Shown here: positions 11,022 through 20,996 of the stretch, piece by piece | Layout of the letters: each line of letters starts with the position of its first letter | Position numbering within the stretch: position 1 is the stretch's first letter | Assembly (NCBI GenBank): GCA_900095095.1 | Contig: FMBT01000303.1 | Location: forward strand, 310,001-374,000 | DNA: 64,000 nt | Direction of reading: 5' to 3' | From: Fragilariopsis cylindrus CCMP1102 | Lineage: Eukaryota; Bacillariophyta; Bacillariophyceae; Bacillariales; Bacillariaceae | Notes under the pieces: generated by a model | What the model was told of the DNA's origin: nothing | Databases searched by the model: none | The model's input: only the letters and a program-made list of their open reading frames with translations | Position numbers and translations under genes: made by a program

Positions 11022-12422
11022 TCATACCTTTTTCTTTTTAGGAATACACTCCTGCTGAGATTGGTCAACGGTGGTGGTCAAGTTCTGAATCAATGGCCGT
11101 TTTAGCAGTGCAGGCTTTGCCATATGCCCAATTGCAATTGGAGGGAAACTTTCAGCCAAGTGCCCGATTGATCCAGACCTTCTAACTCCAGTAACATGTT
11201 GCAACTTAGAAAATAAGTCTACCATACAAGATACTTCCTCTGTGGGGAATTGCGCCTCAATTGGATACGAGAAATAATCGTCGAATGAGATGCGATAATA
11301 TTCATCCCTATCTTCTGTGATTCCCTTTTCCGTGAGCTGTCCAAACATAATCAAAGCCACTCGATCTCCTGTTACATGGGGTCCTTCTCTATCTGAAACA
11401 GTCTCTGGATAGAGAAAACGATACAAACTGCGCGACTGAGTGTATGCGAGACTATCCAATCCTACCACGCAATCACCTCGAACAACTCCAGAACCGCATT
11501 CTACATCGATATCCAATTCCACCATCATTTCATGTTTGCCGTTGTGCCATTCCTCATCAACGAATGTACCCATGAATACGTGTGACGCATAATCATGAAC
11601 AGCAACGATTTTGGTCCGGAACTTTTCTGGTGAATTAGACAATTCTGCTAGATTGTTCTGATGATGCTTAAAATGTTCTTCCCAATAACAGCTGACATTT
11701 TTGAAACCCAGTTGATAACAGGATCCAGTGATGGTGACTAAACAATTTAGAACGTTGATGGCATCAAAATCTGATTCATCATTGATTGTCAAAGAGCTAG
11801 GACAACAAAAAGATGCGACAGTAGACGTGGTTATAGTCGAAGAACCTTGACCATCCGGAATGGTGTCTTCTCTTACAATTCCGTGGACTGACCCGTTTGT
11901 CAGAATGATCCAGTCGTCAATGATTGTGTGCTCTTGATGAATGTAGGTAGCAGTAGGGGTGGGTGAGGTTTGGTCATCGCTCAAATCATCGTATGCATCT
12001 AATTTGATTTCTTCGGTAGGTACAAATGGAGAAGGGTTGCCTACCATCGCGAGGTCAGCTTGTTTGATTACCAAATCTTGGATGAAAATAAGATTATCTG
12101 TGTTGGTAGTAACAGAATTGTATTGTACAATTTCCACAATGTCATTTGAGTCAAGTTTGGTCGCAATCCAGTTTGCTTTATACGCTAGCACTGCATCGAC
12201 GAAATGAGATCCATCGCTCAGGATTAGTTTATAACGATCAGGACCGGTTTCCATGCTGAGTTGTTTGATGTTCAATACCTGGCAAGTTAGTCGAATATTG
12301 ATAACAGAATCACTGGTTGGTTCCATTAATTTGGATACTGCATTGGATGTTAGCAAAAGTTGGCTGTCTTCGAATGTCGTAATCGGTGGTGAAAACGAAA
12401 TTTGGCTGTGTTCGAAACTCAT
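11022..12422 (-). CDS. RPA70 N-terminal-domain-like protein with C-terminal NLS
   Basis: 466 residues, no intron. Residues about 48-140 resemble the N-terminal OB fold of replication protein A large subunit: CQVLNIKQL, then DRYKLILSDGSHFVDAVLA, then DIVEIVQYNSV and IFIQDLVI. The rest does not show the zinc-finger DNA-binding domain of a canonical RPA1, and the protein is shorter than RPA70 (around 600 residues). The very C-terminus, CIPKKKKV, looks like a monopartite nuclear localisation signal. Likely a nuclear single-strand-DNA or protein-interaction factor, possibly a paralogue released from replication duty. It is convergent with the F-box-like gene. Confidence 0.6.
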   Translation of the reverse strand: MSFEHSQISFSPPITTFEDSQLLLTSNAVSKLMEPTSDSVINIRLTCQVLNIKQLSMETGPDRYKLILSDGSHFVDAVLAYKANWIATKLDSNDIVEIVQYNSVTTNTDNLIFIQDLVIKQADLAMVGNPSPFVPTEEIKLDAYDDLSDDQTSPTPTATYIHQEHTIIDDWIILTNGSVHGIVREDTIPDGQGSSTITTSTVASFCCPSSLTINDESDFDAINVLNCLVTITGSCYQLGFKNVSCYWEEHFKHHQNNLAELSNSPEKFRTKIVAVHDYASHVFMGTFVDEEWHNGKHEMMVELDIDVECGSGVVRGDCVVGLDSLAYTQSRSLYRFLYPETVSDREGPHVTGDRVALIMFGQLTEKGITEDRDEYYRISFDDYFSYPIEAQFPTEEVSCMVDLFSKLQHVTGVRRSGSIGHLAESFPPIAIGHMAKPALLKRPLIQNLTTTVDQSQQECIPKKKKV

Positions 12423-13171
12423 TGTTAATACAGTAGTAGCGTAAAGGGTTGTGAAGTAAGGATTTCCGAAGTAATGATTTTTCGGTTTTTAAAAAGGTTT
12501 TTTAATTCAGTACCATGTTATTTTGTGAGATAAACAAACCATCCATCTCTCGAGTACATTGTACGCTAGGCTATGTCTTCTGCATTGTTGGTGCATTGTT
12601 ACGCGCAAATTGATTTTTGATTTTTTCTTTCCTAATAATGGAGTTCAATTTTAAAAAAGGGCATATATATATGTTGTTTAAATTTGATAAAGAAAACACA
12701 CAACTTTTAAAAATACATAGCCCTGAAATTACATTTCGTCCGCCGTCATGTCGCAGTGACAATTCTAAGTACTAGTATGCCAAGTCAGATGTATGGAAGG
12801 GAATAAAATCAATCGAACACACTATAGAAGACAATTTATAGTATAATATTTATTATATATCATTTTTGGTTTAAAGATAATATGTATTCCTTCTGTCGCG
12901 TCTACAAACGCGTTGATTTAAACCAAGAAAAATGATGATAACGTTGGTGTGATGTCCCGTCGTTGCATAATACCGATAAGTGCATATATATATATGTATA
13001 TATATATAGTATACTGAAGGTCGAAGAAGTCCGTGTAGGGAGAGAGAAAAAATGAACTACATAATTGTTGCGCGCATGTATATGATAAGGTATAGGATCT
13101 AGGGATGTTGTTGAATACAGGTCCACCAAAATTAATGATAGAATAATTGGGCTATCAACGTGTTCCAGTAT
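12423..13171. other. Intergenic, no gene seen
   Basis: About 750 bp between two minus-strand genes. It contains a (TA)n-rich stretch near 12984-13010 and A/T-rich DNA. Reading frames here are short and look like chance. Confidence 0.6.
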
Positions 13172-14446
13172 TCAATGAGATTCATATTTAGGTCGTTTCC
13201 CTGTACGCTGGCTAACAAAGTTTCCGAATGGAGGAGACTCAGGAGACCGAGACTGAGTGACTGATGAAGCAGTAATAGGGGAGGCTGAGTCACCTTGTTC
13301 AGGCGACGGATAAGTTAATGTCCTTTTGGCGGAGTCTAGACCATCGTTCGGTCGCTGGAAGCCACCAGTCCGGTTCACGGTAGATGACGATAGGGTAGAT
13401 GATGATTGAAACTGGATGTTGTCGAAGTTGTTTTGGTTGCTGTTTTGGTTGCTGTTTTGGTTGCTGTTGTGGTTGCTGTTGTGGTTGCTGTTGTGGTTGC
13501 TGTTGTGGTTGCTTTTATGGTTGCTTTTATGGTTGCCGGAAGAGGGACAACAATGGGCTGAGTGATCAAGATTTTGCCCCGCCGACGCCCCAATAGTTGC
13601 TAGAGGATACTTGAAATGTTTTAATACCATGGACAGATTACGGTATTTACCGCTGCATCCAACGGTGAAGGGCATCCAAGGCCTGTGGCACAAAAAACAT
13701 AGTGTAGGGGTAGGAAAGGACTTCGGGCCGTTGTTCTCGTATCCACATCGAGTTTCAATTTGGCGTTTTGCGCATGTTTTATGGGAAACACCGAAGCATT
13801 TGCTGCATATCAAAAATTCACGGCGCATGGGATCTCGACAAACAGTGCAAGGTAGGTTGATGCTGTGGCAGCAAATCGAGTTTGTTGTCGCATCCACCAT
13901 GCTGTTTGAGAAATCGACAGTTTGGAGTTGATTTATCGTGGATTCCATGTTCAAATAGAACGTGTTCCTGGACGATGTCATCAACCTGGATACAGATAAA
14001 ATAAAAAGTACGTGCTTGCAGAATGTGGCAGTGTCTGGGCAGTTGCAGCGTACACCTGATATGTGAAATGAAACTTTGTATAAGTTTCCGGTACTACCAA
14101 TCAAATATATGGTAGGAAATTGAAGACGTCGTGAAGGAGAGTCAAGAATGTAAAAAATTTGGGTTCGAGATCTGTTGAACCTTTTTGGTTCTACGAGGAC
14201 AGCGACACATGACGGCAACGGAATGGAGGGGGATTGGTGATCGGGCAGCAGATAGGGTTGGTTTGTGAGATGGCAATGTATGTCCAGCAGTTGTTGAAGC
14301 ATAGGCGGTAACGGTGGTAGCATAGGCGGTAACGGTTGTTGTTGTTGTTGCTGCTGCTGCTGTTGACGGTCGGCGTCGGCTTCGGCGTCGGCGACAATGG
14401 GGATGTTACTGTTATTGTTGGTGGGGGTCGTGGGCATGGTGGGCAT
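13172..14446 (-). CDS. SWIM zinc finger plus RING/PHD-like protein (ZSWIM2-like)
   Basis: 424 residues, no intron. After a low-complexity start (polyGln, Pro-rich) residues about 125-150 hold a SWIM finger, YKVSFHISGVRCNCPD followed by CKHVLFIL, giving CxC...CxH. A second zinc module follows with CTVCRDP, CSKCFGVSHKTC and CFLC, an arrangement of C-x2-C, C-x2-C, H-x2-C, C-x2-C typical of C4HC3 RING-CH/PHD folds. SWIM plus RING is the architecture of ZSWIM2/MEX-type E3 ubiquitin ligases, so an E3 role is likely but inferred. The C-terminus has a Asn/Ser/His repeat (SNHNSNHN) encoded by a 12-bp tandem repeat at about 13436-13530. Confidence 0.7.
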   Translation of the reverse strand: MPTMPTTPTNNNSNIPIVADAEADADRQQQQQQQQQQPLPPMLPPLPPMLQQLLDIHCHLTNQPYLLPDHQSPSIPLPSCVAVLVEPKRFNRSRTQIFYILDSPSRRLQFPTIYLIGSTGNLYKVSFHISGVRCNCPDTATFCKHVLFILSVSRLMTSSRNTFYLNMESTINQLQTVDFSNSMVDATTNSICCHSINLPCTVCRDPMRREFLICSKCFGVSHKTCAKRQIETRCGYENNGPKSFPTPTLCFLCHRPWMPFTVGCSGKYRNLSMVLKHFKYPLATIGASAGQNLDHSAHCCPSSGNHKSNHKSNHNSNHNSNHNSNHNSNQNSNQNSNQNNFDNIQFQSSSTLSSSTVNRTGGFQRPNDGLDSAKRTLTYPSPEQGDSASPITASSVTQSRSPESPPFGNFVSQRTGKRPKYESH

Positions 14447-15091
14447 GTTGGAGACATTGGTATTTGTTAAAGAACGGATGTAAGGAAAGAAGGAAGAAAA
14501 AGAAAGAAAGTAAAATGTAAAAGTATAATTGTTCTAAAGCAATCGGACTGTTAGGGGGGGGGTAAGTTATAATTATATTTCAAATTAGGGGGAATTTTTA
14601 TAAGAATATACATGAATGTATATAGGTGTAAAATGAATAATGATATACGAAGTTGTATATATTGGTATACACAAATATTTGTCGAAAAACAAAAAATAAA
14701 CACATACGAAAAGTGTGAGTTTTTGCGAGATTAATAGAAAAAAGTCTTAACAAAGAAAATAAATAAAAGTAGGCTTTATGTTTATTGTAAAATCCACGGA
14801 AATAGCAGCGGAATAGCATTATATCCATTATTACGACTTCTGTCCGATGTTAAACTATCAAGTACAGTAATACGACTTGACGACGTACAGTAGCCATGAT
14901 GTTGACACAGACAAAGAAGTTACAGCGCGCCAAGCGCGCAATTACTGATATCTTTAGAGATCTAATCACAGAACATCACAAAAGATCCAAATAATTGAAA
15001 AGAAAAGCCACCTATCAATAAATTACTTTTATCATTGTTGCTACTGTATTTAGCCAAGACAGCTACTCTACTACATACTCAAAAGGTCAAT
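14447..15091. other. Intergenic, divergent promoters
   Basis: A/T-rich DNA between the SWIM gene and the sirtuin remnant. A GC-rich inverted motif, GCGCGCCAAGCGCGC, sits near 14925-14938. No gene is supported. Confidence 0.5.
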
Positions 15092-15465
15092 ATGAAAATA
15101 CCGACAGGAGTAGGTGCTGTTACTTTTGAAATAGCAAGCTTAGCTCGGTTACTTCTTTCTCAAGAATCTAAATCGATTGTTGTTTTGACCGGTGCTGGTG
15201 TTAGTATTGCGAGTGGGATACCTGATTTGTACCGGATAGCACAATTAGAGTAATTCTTAACAATGAACCTGTCGGAGAAGAATTAGGTATCGATTATGGA
15301 CGATCCAAATCGAACAACAAACGTGATCACTTTGTTCAGGGTGATTGTGATGAAGTCTTTTTGAACTTAATTGAAGAATTAGGTTGGATAGATGACCTCC
15401 AGGAACAAATTAATAGATTGCCTCCGAAGAGTGCCAATTTGGTACGATCACAATATAATAATTAA
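15092..15465 (+). pseudogene. Sirtuin (Sir2) remnant with the catalytic core deleted
   Basis: The first frame (ATG 15092) reads MKIPTGVG and then SIVVLTGAGVSIASGIPDLY, the NAD-binding start of a Sir2 domain. It ends a few codons later. From 15247 another frame reads RVILNNEPVGEELGIDYG and then RDHFVQGDCDEVFLNLIEEL, which is the end of a Sir2 catalytic domain, stopping at 15465. The catalytic His, the NID motif and the four zinc cysteines, roughly 150-200 residues, are missing, and only a few bases lie between the two parts. This is an internal deletion, not an intron, so the gene should not make an active deacetylase. Confidence 0.8.
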
Positions 15466-15568
15466 TAGAGGACGAATGACAGACTAAATATACTGCTTGC
15501 TGATAATGTTCTATTATTGAAAGGTATAATAATAAATCGAAACCCTGCCCTTTCTTTCATTATTTTAT

Positions 15569-16525
15569 TTAAACCTCATCTGGTAGATCTCCCAAACCCC
15601 ATGATAGAGTTCCATCTATTTCGTCCATTCGATCATCTCCTATATCTCCTATGTGTCTCTTGAAGTTTCGAGCTAAAACGCTTACAACGATTTCGGTAAA
15701 AAATACAACGAATTTCTTCAGTATAAAATTATTGAGTGGACGGATACTAACTTGCCAGATCATCTCAATTGTTTCTGTATCTTCTTCCGTGTCTCTCATC
15801 ACACTATCACCAGTAGAATCAGTAGAATCATTCTGTTGGTAACGGCCGGACAACGACGACGATTGAAATCGAACACGTCCAAGGTGGGTGTATACTGGAT
15901 ATGTGACTATCGATGGATTGACAACAGTGTAAATGATATCTGTATAATCTGATGAGGTTTCATTGATTTCTACAATTCGTTCAATCAGAAAAGGCGGTAC
16001 AATCATTCTATCATTCCAATCGCTTCGAAGTGGTATCGGTGGTAATGGTAGTGGCAAACCCCCACCTTTACGCCAAATAAATCCCATCCATTCCTTTGCA
16101 AGAACTTTGTGATTCAGTAATTGCTGTGGTTGTGGTTGTGGTTGAGTTTGACGACGACGACGACAAATGGATACCCTTTTGGTCATCAATAATGGTTTCG
16201 AAAGATAACAAACAAGATTATCGCATGCATCAGAGATGGAAGATTCTGTCACTGATTGCCATAAATTGTTGCGGTTTAACGTTTGAAACGATACATTCCA
16301 AGTCATTTCAGCTCCTCCTGATGACGAGTGACGATATCCGTCATTATTACTATTTACTCCTTCTTCTTCTTCATCTTCGAATGACGTGAAAGAAACCACA
16401 CCCGTATGGGATCCTTCTTCAATCTCTGATTTCCATACCGGACCTAGCTTAGTAAGCTTATATTCTTGGACGATTTTACTATTTTCATCTTTCTCTTTGC
16501 TGTTGTTGTTGTTGTTGTCGTCGTT

Positions 16526-16558
<33 letters not shown>

Positions 16559-16894
16559 CTTATTATGAGTAGTAGTAGTGCTATTTTTGGATAGAACTTC
16601 TTCTCCCAATAGAAAAAGATTCCTTTTTGAAGGATTATCCTTATCGACTATTAATAAAACTGGCAACCCCCCGCCCTTTTTCCATGTAAAGTCCAAAAAC
16701 CCTTGGTACGCTTGAGTTATACTCACACCGGGAATTTTCCTTGTTTCACATACGTTCACTTTTCTGCTACTAGTAGTAGATGACGATCGATCATTACTGC
16801 TACTACTGAAAGCCGATGATGTATCCTGGAGGAAGTAGAAGAGCCCAGATAAAGATACAAGTAAATGGAACGATGATAGCAGCCTACTATGCAT
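15569..16894 (-). CDS. Predicted plastid protein with two repeated domains (unknown function)
   Basis: 441 residues from ATG 16894. The N-terminus is a signal peptide (LLSSFHLLVSLSGLFYFLQD) followed by TSSAFSSSS, which fits the diatom plastid junction with Phe at +1. Two copies of one domain follow. Each starts with a Trp/Gly motif, GFLDFTWKKGGGLPVL or MGFIWRKGGGLPLPL. Each later has a strand pair ending in MTWNVSF or MIWQVSI, and then a helix. The domains are separated by Asp/Asn and Gln/Pro low-complexity sequence (CGT repeat DNA near 16510-16560). The fold may be a small alpha/beta barrel such as SRPBCC; I cannot assign it. Confidence 0.6.
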
Positions 16895-17351
16895 AGTCGA
16901 ATGCAGCAGTGACACGAATAAGTAATCTCTGCTGTAAGCAACTACCGGTATTCTCCTTTTAAGCTCTATTACAAGAGGGGTATGCAAACTTAGCGAGATT
17001 GTGTGGATTTAAATTTTAAAGATTCTGATAAAAATATCTGTAGGAATAAAAACAACATCCCCCCACTGCACTTACGACGTACAGACTTGTAGATCTTTTT
17101 GTGTTGTTATGACTCACTCACATTTTAAATTAGGTTGAATTTAATTTTCGCAACTATCGAAATCATCGGAACAAGATAATAACCACAATATCAACGAACA
17201 GCACAGGCAGAGCACAGTAAAGAAAACGAAAACAAAACGAAAACGATAACAGAAGCAAGTTCAAAGTGACGAGTGAGAATAAAAGTTTACGTCGGAAATC
17301 AATACTAGAGCGCCATAGAGACAGAAGAAGAAGAAGAGCAAGATAACGAAC
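16895..17351. promoter_or_regulatory. Divergent intergenic region
   Basis: About 460 bp between the plastid protein gene and the proline iminopeptidase gene. It is A-rich just before the plus-strand ATG, as in a 5' leader. I see no specific site. Confidence 0.35.
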
Positions 17352-19217
17352 ATGATGGTGGTAAATGGTACAACGAATAACATACCAAAGGTTGTTCTTC
17401 TAACTTCATGGCTAATATTTGCAGTCGTTGTTGTTATTGTGACGACGATTCATCCTGATGCGATAATAAGAATAAATTTTTGTTCCGCATGGATCGTCCA
17501 ACATCCTCCTCATAATCATAATAAACGAAATCAACACCGACAACAAAGTCGTTTTTACTCGACGTCGACGACGACGACGACGACGTCAACAGAAGCTACC
17601 ACAACACCACCAAAAACAACAGCTACACCGAACAATTTAAATGGTAATATTTCAGCAGCAGAAGAAGAATATAAACAACTATATCCACAATCTACTACCC
17701 GAACTAATGGAACAATTATAACAGAAGATGGAATACATACACTGCACTATGAAATATATGGAACAGGATCCTTAAATGCATTATTTCTACATGGCGGACC
17801 AGGATCTGGTTGTTTTCCAAATCATGCAAGATTCTTTGATCCTACTAAATATCGTGTGGTGTTATTGGACCAACGTGGTGCTGGACGGAGTTCACCAACG
17901 GCGTGTGTGATAAACAATACCCTTTCTCATCTAGTGGATGATTGTGAATTACTTCGAAAACACTTACTTCTTCAAGATCAAGAAGAAGACGAAGAAGATG
18001 TATCCTCATCGATATCATCATCGATATTATCATCATCGATATCATCATCATCGTCGTCTTCATGGGATGTTATATTAGGTGGATCATGGGGAACAACAGT
18101 AGCATTAGCATATGCACAAACATATCCAAAATCAATGAAAAGTTTAATACTGCGTGGTATATGTACATTCCGACCCTCGGAAATCGATTGGCTATTTAAT
18201 AAAAATTGTGGTTCAGCAATGAAATTAACTGATTCGTGGAAGAATTTTAGTGCTGCAGTTAATAGTGATAGTGATAATGATAGGGATAGTAATAATAACG
18301 AAATTGATAATTCGCAAGACAATAATGACGGACGAGAAGTATTACATGCGTACTACGATCGTCTAATGGCGAAAACGAACGATACGAACAATATGATGTT
18401 GTACGATAATAACACTAGCAACGGTAAAACTAACGACGACGTTAGTGTTGTGGATAATAATACTATTCGTTTAACTGCAGCTAGATCATGGATGATGTGG
18501 GAAATGGCAGCATCATCTTCTTTTAAGCAAAATAACAACCAGTCAGCTGATACTGGTAATGACGATACAAGAAATGTTGTTTTGGTATCGGGACCCGGCG
18601 ATAATTATGATAATGGAAATAGTTGGTGGTTTGAAAATCATCGGGGAGAAATTGTTCATGATTATTCAGACGATTCACCAGAAACTATTGTGTCTCAAAT
18701 AAGACAGGGCATTGTAGACACTACTACTACTTCTAATACCGAAAGCACAAGTGGTCGTCCTCGACCGGTACGGCCAATCAAATCGATACCTCCAGTACAA
18801 GCTTCTAATGATACAAGTTCAGGTAGATTTCGAGTACCGCAAGATTATATCCCAGCACAGGCAATGTTAACATGTTATTATTCTGTGAACGATATATTTG
18901 TAATGGGTGGCCCGAACTGTAAAAATTTACTCTCCAAAGAACCATGTTCCAACCTGGATCCAGATTTGAAAATAATTGGCATACAAGGTGGACGTGATCC
19001 TATCTGTCCACCAGATACAGCAATTGATTTGAAAGCACAATTATCTGAATCGAAAAGAATGATGGAACTTCGAATATCATTATTATCAGGACATTCTATG
19101 TACGATCCTGCAATTATGAATGAAATTATCCAAGCAACTGATAAACTTGCTAATGAATTTTTAGTATCATCATCTGAATCTGATTCTGATTCTGATCATT
19201 CAAGAAGTGAGCAATAA
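17352..19217 (+). CDS. Proline iminopeptidase (alpha/beta hydrolase)
   Basis: 621 residues. Removes N-terminal proline from peptides (peptidase family S33). The oxyanion motif HGGPGSG is at about residues 147-153, followed by VVLLDQRGAGRSSP. The nucleophile elbow GGSWG is at about 243-247, the catalytic Asp in GGRDPICPP at about 548 and the catalytic His in SGHSMYDP at about 580. Bacterial enzymes are about 310-330 residues; this one is nearly doubled by an N-terminal extension and Ser-, Asp- and Asn-rich insertions (near 18000-18060 and 18270-18600). The N-terminus has a hydrophobic segment ending CSA/W, compatible with a secretory or bipartite plastid presequence. Start chosen as the first ATG after an A-rich leader. 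Confidence 0.85.
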   Translation: MMVVNGTTNNIPKVVLLTSWLIFAVVVVIVTTIHPDAIIRINFCSAWIVQHPPHNHNKRNQHRQQSRFYSTSTTTTTTSTEATTTPPKTTATPNNLNGNISAAEEEYKQLYPQSTTRTNGTIITEDGIHTLHYEIYGTGSLNALFLHGGPGSGCFPNHARFFDPTKYRVVLLDQRGAGRSSPTACVINNTLSHLVDDCELLRKHLLLQDQEEDEEDVSSSISSSILSSSISSSSSSSWDVILGGSWGTTVALAYAQTYPKSMKSLILRGICTFRPSEIDWLFNKNCGSAMKLTDSWKNFSAAVNSDSDNDRDSNNNEIDNSQDNNDGREVLHAYYDRLMAKTNDTNNMMLYDNNTSNGKTNDDVSVVDNNTIRLTAARSWMMWEMAASSSFKQNNNQSADTGNDDTRNVVLVSGPGDNYDNGNSWWFENHRGEIVHDYSDDSPETIVSQIRQGIVDTTTTSNTESTSGRPRPVRPIKSIPPVQASNDTSSGRFRVPQDYIPAQAMLTCYYSVNDIFVMGGPNCKNLLSKEPCSNLDPDLKIIGIQGGRDPICPPDTAIDLKAQLSESKRMMELRISLLSGHSMYDPAIMNEIIQATDKLANEFLVSSSESDSDSDHSRSEQ

Positions 19218-19306
19218 TGACTAGTGAATACAGCACAAATCATAATCTAACACAGCTAGCTAATAGGTATTAAAAGGTAGTATTATTATTGATTATATTT
19301 CTTCTC

Positions 19307-20434
19307 TCATGGAAAATACGGTCTCCATCGAACTGGGTTTGTAACACCTAAAGTTTTGGAGGCAAACATTTCTGTCTTAACTTTATCAACGTCTGGTCGA
19401 TCAACGGCAGTCGTTTCTACATCCAAACCATGTACCTGGACAGCATCTTCGATAAATTTGCACATAACATCAAATGCATCCACAGTAGTAGTACCATCAT
19501 TGTCATTATTCTTCGGATCATCATTATTATTTGGATTATTATTATTTTTGATTGTACGAGGTAGAACGGGTCGAACCAAGTCATTGTATTGTTTTGCGTC
19601 CCATGTCATCAATCCGACACTAACTTGAGAAATGCCACAGTCTTTCAAACGTTGAGGTATACTAATGTTACTATTATTACTGTTAGTTGTTGTTGTTGTT
19701 GCTGTTACCAATCCATTGGTCGTCAATCGAATCGCAACTGGTTGCTGTTGCTGTTGTTGTTGTTGTTGTTGTTGTTGTAATGATGATAATGGTAGCGTAT
19801 TGGTAGTAAATGATGTAATCCGTTGAACAAGTTCGAGCATGTCATCGAATCGTAAGGTAGGTTCACCTTCTCCTGACAGAACTATAGAATCTATTCTTTT
19901 TTCTATTATTGTTGTATCGTTTTTGTCCTCGTCTCGTGATTGCTGCTGCTGCTGTTCTTGTAATAATTGTTGTTGGATTTCTTGATATAAATCATGTACT
20001 GTTGGTTCTCGTTCTCGTTGTTGTTGGTCATAGTCTGGTGGCAATAATGCTGGTAAGGTCGCCACCGTTTCCAATGGATACGGCGGTAGTGATAGTTTTT
20101 GAGAAATGCCACCTTGCCGTTTATTGAGAAAATCATCATTGTCGTCGTCCCACCACCACGCCGCCTGTTGCTGCTCCTGTTGTGAATTATTACCTAGAAT
20201 TTCAACATCCCTTACACGACAGAGAGCAGCAACGACAGAAACTGGTAGTGTGAACGAGTCGCCACGTAGCTGTGGAAGTGTTCGACTATTACATCTGCAT
20301 GTCAATGGAACGTAAATAGATTGCCCGAGCCGGTACGTAAAATACGATTGGTGTGATGCCATATTACCGGTAGTGGCAGCAGCAGCAGCGGCGGTAGCCA
20401 TCATCCTCGTCATATTTGGCATGGGCGAGCGCAT
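19307..20434 (-). CDS. Radical-SAM-like protein lacking the CX3CX2C cluster motif
   Basis: 375 residues. Several elements match radical SAM enzymes of the TatD-linked type: YFTYRLGQSIYVPLTCRCN at the site of the cluster loop, IVLSGEGEPTLRFDDML (the GGEP-like SAM contact), AIRLTTNGLV, then LKDCGISQVSVGLM and a late VETTAVDRPDVD segment. At the cluster loop the sequence is CRCNSRTLPQLRG, so the second and third cysteines of CX3CX2C are replaced (Thr and Gln). Without a 4Fe-4S cluster it should not do radical chemistry unless the cluster is held otherwise. Gln and Asn homopolymers interrupt the barrel (about 19740-19780). It is convergent with the iminopeptidase, with 90 bp between stops. Confidence 0.7.
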   Translation of the reverse strand: MRSPMPNMTRMMATAAAAAATTGNMASHQSYFTYRLGQSIYVPLTCRCNSRTLPQLRGDSFTLPVSVVAALCRVRDVEILGNNSQQEQQQAAWWWDDDNDDFLNKRQGGISQKLSLPPYPLETVATLPALLPPDYDQQQREREPTVHDLYQEIQQQLLQEQQQQQSRDEDKNDTTIIEKRIDSIVLSGEGEPTLRFDDMLELVQRITSFTTNTLPLSSLQQQQQQQQQQQQPVAIRLTTNGLVTATTTTTNSNNSNISIPQRLKDCGISQVSVGLMTWDAKQYNDLVRPVLPRTIKNNNNPNNNDDPKNNDNDGTTTVDAFDVMCKFIEDAVQVHGLDVETTAVDRPDVDKVKTEMFASKTLGVTNPVRWRPYFP

Positions 20435-20996
20435 ATTCCAATTACGGAACGATACTGGAATGCAGCACTTGCTACAAGCTTACCAGTAAACTTGTTTTGT
20501 TTTAGTATGCTGATGGTAGGCTGCATGGACACATCATTATGACACATGAGAACAATTAAGACGACGACGAATCCGGGTAATAAATTTTTTGAGGGTTATG
20601 GTGCGCCACGAACAAAAATTCTCGCGGCGCATGTTTGCCAAAAAGATAAAAGTTGTCCCCAGCTGATTTTTTTTCGATCACAATTCACTAAACATTACTA
20701 GTAAAACTATAGAACTTTCAACAGCATGCAACTTACAAACTGTTCATTTTAAATTAAAATTTAAATATATTTCCTAGACCCATTTTAAACCACGAGTAGG
20801 AATATATTAACCGTTTCTGTTGAATACAAGTGTAATGTATGATCATTTTTGATTGAAAATTAGTCGATAGTCGATAGTTTCATTCGTGGCAAAACAGAGC
20901 CCGCAATAGCTTTAATTATGTGTGTGTCTATTTTCTATCCAAAACTGGTTAAATTCAGTTAACATCTGAACTTTTTTTTTTCTTTTCCATCATTGT
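20435..20996. other. Intergenic, no gene seen
   Basis: A/T-rich DNA carrying the upstream region of the radical-SAM-like gene's neighbour and the 3' end of glutamine synthetase. A pyrimidine run (CTTTTTTTTTTC) lies near 20970. Nothing else is recognised. Confidence 0.4.

Noticed and set aside
1-14500. Left block as a giant-virus or other viral insertion
   Set aside because: Intronless genes and 2OG, RPA, SWIM and F-box domains would fit, but no viral hallmark (major capsid, packaging ATPase, viral polymerase) is present and the F-box and HxD families look diatom-like.
16096-16568. Plus-strand frames rich in Val, Asp, Ser and Leu
   Set aside because: Antisense of Gln/Asp codon runs in the plastid protein gene; composition reflects trinucleotide repeats.
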